Positions 45,157 to 53,100 of a stretch of DNA of 64,000 nt are shown here, piece after piece. Numbering within the stretch: position 1 is the stretch's first letter; each line of letters begins with the position of its first letter. The notes under the pieces were generated by a model. The model did no database searches. It worked only from the letters and a program-made list of their open reading frames with translations, and was not told the DNA's origin. A program made the translations under genes and the position numbers. The stretch lies in the NCBI RefSeq assembly GCF_016427535.1, contig NZ_JAELXV010000007.1, positions 124,001 to 188,000 of the forward strand, written 5' to 3'. Source of the stretch: Hymenobacter sp. BT559. Lineage in GTDB: Bacteria > Bacteroidota > Bacteroidia > Cytophagales > Hymenobacteraceae.

Positions 45157-46539
45157 ATGACCTCGCCCGAAACCGTGGACCATATTACATCGCTAATCCA
45201 GGAGGGCGAATTTTTTAAGCTGAAAAAGCTATTGCGTTCTTTTCAGCCCGCCGAGCTGGTTGAGCTGATTGAAAACGAGGACGAGCGCGAGCAGCTTATT
45301 ATTTTTCGGTTACTTCCGCTGCAGCTGGCCACCGAGGTCTTTGAGTACCTCGACCTGGAAATACAACGCCACTTTCTAGATAATCTAGCGCAGGACAAGA
45401 TTACGGACATCCTCAACGAGATGTCGCCTGACGACCGCACGGCGCTGCTCGAGTACCTGCCCGCCAACTTCGTGGCCGAGCTGGTGCAAAACCTCTCGGA
45501 GCCCGAGCGCCGCGTGACTTTGCAACTGCTGGGCTACCCCGAGTACTCGGTGGGCCGCCTCATGACGCCTGACTACATCGCCATCCGCGAGAACTGGACC
45601 ATTCAGCAATCGCTCGACTACGTGCGCCAGCACGGCGGGCAGTCCGAAACGCTGAACGTGCTCTACGTGACCGATGCCCGCGGCGTGCTCATCGACGACA
45701 TTCGCATCCGGGAGTTTCTCTTGGCCAACCCCGCCACGCGGGTGCGCGACCTCATGGACCACCGCTTTGTGCAGCTCACCGTGGACCAGGACCAGGAAGA
45801 TGCTATCGACGTGTTTCGGCGCAACGACCGCGGCGCGCTGCCCGTGGTGAGCGCCGACCAGGGTATTCTCCTAGGTATCGTGACGCTGGACGATATTCTG
45901 AGCATCCGGGAAGAGGAAGACACTGAGGACATCCAAAAATTCGGTGGCTCTGAAGCCCTGGACGAGCCTTACATGACCACGCCGCTGATGCGGCTGGTGC
46001 AAAAGCGCGCCGGCTGGCTGGTAGTGCTGTTCTTGGGCGAGCTGCTGACGGCCTCGGCCATGCAGTTCTTCGAAGGCGAGCTACAAAAAGCCATCGTGCT
46101 GGTGCAGTTCATTCCGCTGATTATCAGCTCGGGCGGCAACTCGGGTTCGCAAGCTACTTCGCTCATTATCCGGGCCATGGCCCTAGGTGAGTTTACGTTG
46201 GGCGAATGGTGGCGCGTACTGCGTCGCGAGCTAGCGGGCGGTATCATGCTGGGCCTGATTTTGGGCCTGGTGGGCTTCGGGCGCATCGCCATCTGGCAGA
46301 GCATCAGCCCGATATATGGCCCGCACTGGCTGCTGGTGGCGCTTACGGTGGGCGTAGCGCTGGTTGGCATTGTGCTGTGGGGCAGTATTGCCGGCTCGAT
46401 GCTACCGCTGATACTACGCCGCCTGGGCCTCGACCCGGCCACCTCGTCGGCCCCCTTTGTTGCCACGCTGGTCGACGTAACGGGGTTGATTATCTACTTC
46501 ACCGTAGCCCTAGTGATGCTACGAGGCACCCTGCTGTAA
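45157..46539 (+). CDS. mgtE: Magnesium transporter MgtE
   Basis: A 460-residue Mg2+ channel. The N-terminal MgtE_N superhelical domain (about 10-125) is followed by YSVGRLMTPDYIAI and a CBS pair (about 130-255; RGALPVVSADQGILLGIVTLDDIL) and the plug helix. The membrane part has five helices, with FIPLIISSGGNSGSQATSLIIRA (pore) and DPATSSAPFVATLVDVTGLIIYF, both strongly conserved. The cytoplasmic domains gate the pore by binding Mg2+. Confidence 0.96.
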   Translation: MTSPETVDHITSLIQEGEFFKLKKLLRSFQPAELVELIENEDEREQLIIFRLLPLQLATEVFEYLDLEIQRHFLDNLAQDKITDILNEMSPDDRTALLEYLPANFVAELVQNLSEPERRVTLQLLGYPEYSVGRLMTPDYIAIRENWTIQQSLDYVRQHGGQSETLNVLYVTDARGVLIDDIRIREFLLANPATRVRDLMDHRFVQLTVDQDQEDAIDVFRRNDRGALPVVSADQGILLGIVTLDDILSIREEEDTEDIQKFGGSEALDEPYMTTPLMRLVQKRAGWLVVLFLGELLTASAMQFFEGELQKAIVLVQFIPLIISSGGNSGSQATSLIIRAMALGEFTLGEWWRVLRRELAGGIMLGLILGLVGFGRIAIWQSISPIYGPHWLLVALTVGVALVGIVLWGSIAGSMLPLILRRLGLDPATSSAPFVATLVDVTGLIIYFTVALVMLRGTLL

Positions 46540-46563
46540 GTAGCCACCTAGGGGCTCTGTTGG

Positions 46564-46609
46564 CAGCCCCCGCGCCAAAGACGCTACGGCAGCTTTGGCG
46601 CGGGGGCTG
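46564..46609 (+). terminator. GC-rich hairpin after mgtE
   Basis: CAGCCCCCGCGCCAAAG (46564-46580) and its exact complement (46593-46609) form a 17-bp stem with a 12-base loop. It starts 25 bases after the mgtE stop. There is no T run, so termination is likely but not sure. Confidence 0.65.
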
Positions 46610-46644
46610 TAACTTTAACTACCTCTTAGGTTTTACTTTACAAT

Positions 46645-47718
46645 ATGGCGGCATCGTCTACTGCTACTCTTTCCTCTTCTGCGGCGCCGGGCACGCGCCA
46701 GCTTTGGCGCTTTGGCCTGGTCAGTGGCGGCTTTCTGCTGCTCTGGATTATTGGCATGGCCTACGGCCTGGGGGTCAATAGTCCGCTAGATGCCTTGCTG
46801 TGCCGGCAGCTGGCGGTGGGTAGTGTGTGGGGCCTGCGTGCTATAGGCTGGCAAGCTGGGGTAGCCACCGACATGCCTAACCTGCTGCTGCTAAACGGCC
46901 AGCCGACTGTGGTGGTAGGCGCCCCCTGCGATGGCCTGGTGCTGTATGTGTTGCTGGTAGGTTTCGTACTGGCCTACCCGGGCCCCACCCAGCGGCGGCT
47001 GTGGTTTATTCCGGCGGGCATTGCGGCATTGTGGCTGCTCAATGTCATCCGCATTATGGCGCTGGCACTCAACCACCGCTACTCGCCCGAAACCTTCGAT
47101 TTTGACCACCACTATGCCTTCAGCGCGGTGGCTTATGCAGCCCTAGGTGGCCTCTGGCTGCTTTGGACGCGCCAAGCGCCGGCCGCTACGGCGGTAGCAA
47201 CTCCCCTCCCGGCAGCCGTGCCAACGAACGCAGTGGCCCCCAACTCGTGGCTTACGGCGCGGGCCGCGGCGGGCGTGGTGCTGCTGGCAGTGCTGGCGCT
47301 GGTTAGCATTTTTCAGAGCAATATGGTGGCGGCTCTCAGCCGGGGCTGGGCGGCGCTGTTGGCCACGGGCCCGGCCTGGCTGCACTACGTGCCGGGCGCC
47401 TCGGCTGCCGATGTGCCGGCGGGTGTTAGCCACTTGGCGCTGCCAGTGGGCGTGGCTTTTCTAGGGTTGTTTCTCGTTATCAGCCTCACGGGGCTGTGGT
47501 TGCTTTTGCCGGCCCGCGCTTGGCGGCAGGCGTGGCTTTGCTACGCGGGCATTGGGGCCGCCTGCTTGCTGCTGCTGGCCCTAGGGCGCGCTGGTGGGGG
47601 CGCGGGCACGTACCGCCTAGGTCGTCTGCTGCTCGATTTTCTGGCTTCGCTGCTGCCGGTGGTGGGTTTGCTGGTGCTGCTGTGGCGCCCCACGGCGGCA
47701 CCTCAGACAGCCAAGTAA
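46645..47718 (+). CDS. Exosortase-family membrane protein with extra C-terminal membrane module
   Basis: A 357-residue polytopic protein. The exosortase/archaeosortase catalytic set is visible: C95 in VGAPCDGLVLYVLL, R136 in LWLLNVIRIMALAL and the His pair 155-156 in FDFDHHYAFSAV. These enzymes are proposed transpeptidases that process C-terminally anchored surface proteins. The core fold ends near 180; a linker and about four more hydrophobic segments (225-350) follow, longer than a minimal exosortase. Bacteroidota exosortases often act with a separate membrane protein, so this may be a fusion (inference). No obvious sorting-signal substrate is adjacent. Confidence 0.8.
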   Translation: MAASSTATLSSSAAPGTRQLWRFGLVSGGFLLLWIIGMAYGLGVNSPLDALLCRQLAVGSVWGLRAIGWQAGVATDMPNLLLLNGQPTVVVGAPCDGLVLYVLLVGFVLAYPGPTQRRLWFIPAGIAALWLLNVIRIMALALNHRYSPETFDFDHHYAFSAVAYAALGGLWLLWTRQAPAATAVATPLPAAVPTNAVAPNSWLTARAAAGVVLLAVLALVSIFQSNMVAALSRGWAALLATGPAWLHYVPGASAADVPAGVSHLALPVGVAFLGLFLVISLTGLWLLLPARAWRQAWLCYAGIGAACLLLLALGRAGGGAGTYRLGRLLLDFLASLLPVVGLLVLLWRPTAAPQTAK

Positions 47719-47724
47719 CTCTGG

Positions 47725-48132
47725 CTACTCAAATCGGCGGCGGTTAGCTTTCTTTTCGCCTTGGCGCTTCTTACTTTCTAGGCGCTGGCGCACGGCGCCG
47801 GCACTGGGGCGGGTGGCGCGGCGCGGCTTGGGGCGGCGCAGGCTTTTTTGCAGCAGCTCGCGAAAGCGCGTTAGGGCAATTTCCTTGTTGCGCAGCTGGC
47901 TGCGGTCGTCTTGGGCTACTACTAGTAGGTAGCCCTCGGTGGTGAGCTGGCCGGCCAGCTTTTCCAGTATCAGCTGTTTCTGCTCCTCGCTCAGTACCTG
48001 CGAGCTTTGCAGGTGCCAGCGCAGCTCTACCCGACTTTCTACCTTATTCACATTTTGCCCGCCCGGCCCGCTGGCCCGGCTGGTCTGAAACGTGATTTCG
48101 GGCAGAAAAGCAGCGGCGGGCGGGAGACTCAT
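47725..48132 (-). CDS. arfB: Alternative ribosome-rescue peptidyl-tRNA hydrolase ArfB
   Basis: A 135-residue codon-independent release factor that frees stalled ribosomes. The GGQ loop sits in RASGPGGQNVNKVESRVELRW, and the basic C-terminal tail (KKRQGEKKANRRRF) that enters the mRNA channel is present. Length and layout match YaeJ/ArfB. A family-B hairpin starts at its start codon and separates it from the fabH-like gene upstream on the same strand. Confidence 0.94.
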   Translation of the reverse strand: MSLPPAAAFLPEITFQTSRASGPGGQNVNKVESRVELRWHLQSSQVLSEEQKQLILEKLAGQLTTEGYLLVVAQDDRSQLRNKEIALTRFRELLQKSLRRPKPRRATRPSAGAVRQRLESKKRQGEKKANRRRFE

Positions 48133-48230
48133 TTAACAATTATCAATTAGCATTTAACAATTCAAGAACAATAACTGAGACGGTTATTACTACCGCCTAA
48201 CTGTTAAATGCTAATTGATAACTGTTAAAT
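48131..48230. repeat. AT-rich hairpin with 32-base arms (family B)
   Basis: Left arm 48131-48162 (ATTTAACAATTATCAATTAG / CATTTAACAATT) and right arm 48199-48230 are complementary with two mismatches. Each arm repeats the word ATTTAACA(A/G)TT at both ends. It fills the entire gap between fabH-like and arfB genes; the right arm abuts the fabH-like stop. Confidence 0.92.
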
Positions 48231-48233
48231 GAT

Positions 48234-49181
48234 TTACTTCTCCAGCAGCATGGCACCGTAGGAGTAGCCGCCGCCAAATACGGTCACGATGAGCTTATCG
48301 CCTTCCTTAAGCGTGCTCCACACTTCGGCTACGCCAATGGCCGAGCCAGCGCACCCCGTGTTACCTAGGCGCTCGATGTTGTTGACGGCGCGGGCAGGGT
48401 CGAGGCCGAGCTGCTTCACCACGTTAGCCGAGATGCGCAGGTTGGCTTGGTGCGGTATCAGGTAGGTGAGCTGCTCTACGGTCAGGTTGTTTTTATCGAG
48501 CAGCTGCTGGGTAATGCGCGTCATGTAGGTGCACGCCTGCTGAAAAACATCGCGGCCGAAAGGCATTACGATACCTTTCTCGACTGGCTTGAGCGTGACG
48601 GCTTCATCGGCTTTGCCTACTGGGGCAGCCCCGCCGGTCATCACCTGCACCACCCGCAAATCGCCGGGAGCCAGGCGCTCTTTGGTGAAGAGCAAAGCGG
48701 CTGCGCCGTCGCCCCACAGGTGGCCCGCAATGGTGTCTTCCTCGTTGTTGTAGGCCGTGTTGTGCTCGGTTACTACCACCAGCGCTCGGCTAGCCTTACC
48801 TAGGGCAAAGTACCCTTCCACAATCTCGACGGCATTGAGCAGCGATGAGCAAGCCGACGAAACACTTATCGTGGGTATCTCATTGATGTTCAGCTCACGC
48901 TGCACGGCGTGCGCGGCGGTGTAGATGGTATCGTGGGGCGTGTAGGTACCCGCCACGATGAGGTCGATACCGGCCGCGTCGAAGTCGGGTAGCTCGGCCA
49001 GCAGGGCGCGGGTAGCGGCTACGCCCATAGTGTTGGCGTTTTCGCCGGGGCCTGCTTTACGGCGCTCCCGGATGCCGGTGCGCTCGATTATCCAGTCGGA
49101 GGCCAACCCGTTGAGACGGGTAAAATGTTCGTTGGTAACAACGGCCGCCGGCAAGTAGGCAGCCACGTGATGCAAGTACAC
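48234..49181 (-). CDS. 3-oxoacyl-ACP synthase III (FabH)-like protein
   Basis: A 315-residue ketoacyl synthase III-type thiolase-fold enzyme. The catalytic triad is visible as C111 (VSSACSSLLNAVE), H244 (LIPHQANLRI) and N274 (LGNTGCAGS), and GDGAAALLF and FGGGYSYGAMLL close the fold. It lacks the longer loops of housekeeping FabH and stands away from other fatty-acid genes, so it may serve another pathway; I cannot name the substrate. The start appears to be a GTG at 49181. Confidence 0.87.
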   Translation of the reverse strand: MYLHHVAAYLPAAVVTNEHFTRLNGLASDWIIERTGIRERRKAGPGENANTMGVAATRALLAELPDFDAAGIDLIVAGTYTPHDTIYTAAHAVQRELNINEIPTISVSSACSSLLNAVEIVEGYFALGKASRALVVVTEHNTAYNNEEDTIAGHLWGDGAAALLFTKERLAPGDLRVVQVMTGGAAPVGKADEAVTLKPVEKGIVMPFGRDVFQQACTYMTRITQQLLDKNNLTVEQLTYLIPHQANLRISANVVKQLGLDPARAVNNIERLGNTGCAGSAIGVAEVWSTLKEGDKLIVTVFGGGYSYGAMLLEK

Positions 49182-49380
49182 GCAGTGGGTAGTGGGTGGT
49201 AGAATATCAGTACAAAGTTCCGGCTAACACGCGCTGGGCGCCGAATAAAACCCGCAAAAGCCGTAATCTTATACGTTAGCTGGGCGCTAACCCCGTTGAA
49301 AATATACACTAGGACCGGCGCCGGGGGCGTTGGCACCGTACTTGCCAAGGCTACTGCCTGGCAGTTTTCTTCTATTTTTT

Positions 49381-49866
49381 ATGCATTTACGATTTTTAGG
49401 GTTTGGCGGGTTGCTGAGTCTGCTAATGGCTCATTCCGCAGCTGCCCAGAAATACAATACCGCCGCCGGCGTGCGCCTGGGAGGCGGCAACTACGGCATC
49501 ACCTTGCAGCAGCGCGTGGCCTCGCGCATAACCATCGAGGGCATTGCCGGGCTGCGCGAGCGCGAGTACAGCGGCACGGTGCTGGGCGAGTACCACTTCG
49601 GCATTCTGGGGCCTAGCCTCAACTACTACTTTGGCGCGGGCGGCCACCTAGGGAATAATAAGGATACCGGCGGGTTTGGCGGCTTCGACGGCTTGGTGGG
49701 CGTGGAGTATAAGGTGGCTTTCCTGCCGGTAGTGCTCAGCTTCGACTTTAAGCCTAGCTACGAGATTAACAGCGATGACTATGCGCGCTTCCCTACGGCA
49801 TTTTCGATTCGCTATGTGTTCATCAAGCGCAAAACCAATCTTTTTGACCAAATAAGGGGACGCTAA
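49381..49866 (+). CDS. Exported hypothetical protein, small beta-barrel
   Basis: A 161-residue protein from the ATG at 49381. A signal peptide ends at AHSAAAQ. The mature part has alternating strands rich in Gly and aromatics (VRLGGGNYGITLQQRV, LNYYFGAGGHLG, LVGVEYKVAFLPVVLSFDFKPSYE) and ends in FSIRYVFIKRK, typical of small outer-membrane barrels in this phylum. Function unknown. Confidence 0.72.
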   Translation: MHLRFLGFGGLLSLLMAHSAAAQKYNTAAGVRLGGGNYGITLQQRVASRITIEGIAGLREREYSGTVLGEYHFGILGPSLNYYFGAGGHLGNNKDTGGFGGFDGLVGVEYKVAFLPVVLSFDFKPSYEINSDDYARFPTAFSIRYVFIKRKTNLFDQIRGR

Positions 49867-49915
49867 GCAAAGCTCAGCGCACTCACTTGCTTGCCAGCGC
49901 TAATTCGCGACAAGT

Positions 49916-49990
49916 AGCCACAACGGCTACCTAGGCTAATGCCTTATAGTGTAAAAAGCTATAAAGGCGGCCTAGGTAGCCGTTGTGGCT
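49916..49990. repeat. Nested palindrome, likely terminator
   Basis: AGCCACAACGGCTACCTAGG / C (49916-49936) pairs exactly with 49970-49990; inside it a second stem (CCTTATAG with CTATAAAGG) surrounds GTGTAAAAAG. The outer arms contain CCTAGG. It lies 50 bases after the barrel-protein gene. Confidence 0.85.
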
Positions 49991-50061
49991 TTATGGAAAA
50001 TCAACCAGCCGATTCCTGGAATTTTACAAGCATGGCTAAAGCAATCAGTGCTCATCTGGCG

Positions 50062-50069
50062 TAGCTTTG
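50062..50069 (+). promoter_or_regulatory. -7 promoter box for the metalloprotease gene
   Basis: TAGCTTTG matches TAnnTTTG exactly, 54 bases before the ATG at 50124. Confidence 0.5.
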
Positions 50070-50123
50070 ACAATATTCACCCCACACTCTCATTCTATAA
50101 TCCAACTTTTTCCCGTTCATTTC

Positions 50124-53100
50124 ATGCTGCATCATTACTTACGCTTACTCATTGCCTACGCCCGGCGTAGCGCGGGGGGCATGGGCATAGCCCCACTGCT
50201 GCTAGGTGCCCTCGGGCTACTGCTCACTTTTGGCGCGCAGGCGCAGCAAGGGCCGGCTCCGGCGAGCTTCTTCACCGACGATGCGGGAGCGCGGCGCGTA
50301 GCTGCTACTTCGCCCGCAGCCGCGGCGCTGACAGCCTCACGCGCCCTCACCCTGAACGAGCCGGGCCTGCGCACTGCGCTAGCTACGGCACCGCTCGAAA
50401 GCAGAGGTAGCGCTATTAAGCCTTTGATTATAACCTTGCCCCTACCCGACGGTACCAACACCCGCTTCGCCGTGCGCGAGTCGCCGATAATGGCGCCTAA
50501 GCTGGCAGCAAAATTTCCGAACATCAAGACCTACGTGGGCGTGGGCCTCGACGACCCCCACGCCACGGTGCGGCTCGACCTAACGCCGCGGGGCTTCCAT
50601 GCCCAGGTGTTATCTAGCAAGACCGGCGATTTTTTCATCGACCCGGCCGCTAAAGCTGACACGCAGCACTACCTCAGCTTCTGGAAGCGGGCTATGCCGG
50701 GCCGGCAATTTGAGTGCAATACCAAGGAGGAAGGCGCGCTACGCCCCGATGCAGGCAAGGGGGCAGACAACACCGCGGGCCGCACCAGCGGCCCCGTGCT
50801 ACGCACCTACCGGCTAGCCATGGCCGCCACGGCCGAGTACACCGCCTACCACGGCGGCACGGTAGCCCTAGGGCTGGCTGCCATCGTCACGAGCGTAAAC
50901 CGCGTGGTGGGTGTGTATGAGAAGGAGCTGGCCGTGCGCTTTGTATTGGTAGACGATAATGCCTCGCTGGTATATACCGATGCGGCCACCGACCCCTTTG
51001 ACAACGACAATGATAACAACGCACTGCTAGCTCAAAACCAAATTAATACCGATGCCATTATCGGCACCGCTGGTTATGACATTGGGCACGTATTCAGCAC
51101 GGCCAGCGGTGGGGTAGCTGGCCTGGGCGTGGTGTGCCGCGACGGCCTGAAGGCGCAGGGTACCACTGGCACCCGCACGCCCATTGGCGACGCCTTCGAC
51201 ATTGACTACGTGGCCCACGAGATAGGGCACCAGTGCGGCGGCAGCCACACCTTTGACAGCACCACGGGCAGCTGCGGCGGCGGTAACCGCAGCGGCAACA
51301 CGGCATTCGAGCCGGGCTCGGGCACGACCATTATGGCCTACGCGGGCATTTGCGGTGCTACCAATACGCAGTTGAACTCGGACGCTTACTTCCATGTGGG
51401 CAGCTACGACCAGATTTTGGCTTACCTAGGGTCTACTTCCTGCGCGGCTACGGCCAGCACCGGCAATGCCCCGCCCTCTATCTCGCTGCCCACTAGTGGC
51501 CTAGTGCTGCCAATTGGCACGCCATTTAAGCTTACGGCCAACGCCTACGATACCGACGGCGACGCCCTTACTTACAACTGGGAAGAGTACGACCTAACTC
51601 CCAACGGCGCCGCCTCGCTCGATGCGCCGCAGGTGGATGGCGTGACGATGCCGCTGTTTCGGTCGTTCAGCCCCGTGGCCAGCCCCACCCGCTACTTCCC
51701 GCGCCTGAGCGACCTTGTCAACAACACCACCAGCCTGAGCGAGCGCCTGCCCACCGTGACGCGCGAGCTGCGCTTCCGCGTGACAGTGCGCGACCAGCAC
51801 AATGGCCCCCTAGGTATCATTGGCGGCGTTAATAGCAGCGCCATCGTGAGCCTGAACAGCACCCGCGCGGCCGGGCCGTTTGTGGTATCTGCTCCCAACA
51901 CAGCCGCAGTAACCTGGGCTGGCGGCAGCACCCAGCCCGTAACCTGGGATGTGGCCGGCACCAACGCCAACGGCGTGAACTGCGCCACCGTGAACATCCG
52001 CCTCAGCACCGATGGCGGCCTCACCTACCCCACCGTGCTCTTGGCCAGCGCACCCAACAATGGCTCGGCCACCGTAACGGTGCCCAGCGTGGCTACTACC
52101 ACGGCCCGCATCATGGTAGAGGCAGCTGATAATTACTTCTTCGACATCTCGAACGCCAACTTTACCATTACCGCGCCAGCCGCCGCCTGCGCTGCCCCCA
52201 CCGACCTCAGCGTGAGCGCCATCACGGCCACGTCGGCCACGGTGGGCTTCATGGCTAGCAGTTCGGCTACGTCGTATGTGGTCACGACCTCGCCGGCCAC
52301 TACTACCCAAACGGTAACGACTTCGCCGGTGAGCCTCACAGGCCTGGCTCCGGGTGTCAACTACACAGTAAGCATCGCGGCGAGCTGCGCGGCGGGCGCT
52401 ACGGCCACCACGGCCAGTGTGAGCTTTGCCACCACGCCCCCGCCTGTGTGCCCCGATATCACGAACCTAGCCGTGAGTGCCATCACGAATACCTCGGCCA
52501 CGGTGACGTTTACGCCGGCCGCGGCTACTACTACCTATACTATCACCACCACGCCGGTTACCACCACCCAAACCATCACGGGCTCGTTGATAAACTTGGT
52601 GGGGCTAACGCCTGGCACGGCCTACACAGTAAACGTGGTGAGCAACTGCGCTGGCGGCGGCACTACCACCAGCACTGTCGACTTTGGTACCATCCCCAGC
52701 AACGATGAGTGCACCGCTGCCATTAGCCTCACGCCGAGTATGACGTGCACCGGCACTAATGGCACCGTCACCGGCGCTACGGAGTCGATTGCTTCTTCTT
52801 CATGCAGCGGTGCCTCCGCCAATGACGTGTGGTACAGCTTCGTGGCTACGGCAGCCCCGCTGCACATTGTGCAGCTCGACAGCCCCTTCGATGGCGTACT
52901 AGAAGTGATGACAGGTGACTGCGGCACGCTAAGCAGCCTGAGCTGCGCTGATGCAGAGGGGTCTGGCACCGAAACCATAGGCCTGACAAGCCTCACGGCC
53001 GGCACGCGCTACTACGTGCGGGTTTACCCTTATACTACTTCTGCTACGGAAGTAGTGTCGGGTACGTTCACGCTGTGCGTTACCTCCATCGGCGACCTAG

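Noticed and set aside
46206..46644. Open frame overlapping the mgtE 3' end
   Set aside because: Out-of-frame shadow of mgtE; the composition is not protein-like.
52184..52700. Thr/Ser-rich repeats in the metalloprotease as a DNA repeat array
   Set aside because: The periodicity comes from two fibronectin-III-like domains in one protein, not from a DNA repeat.
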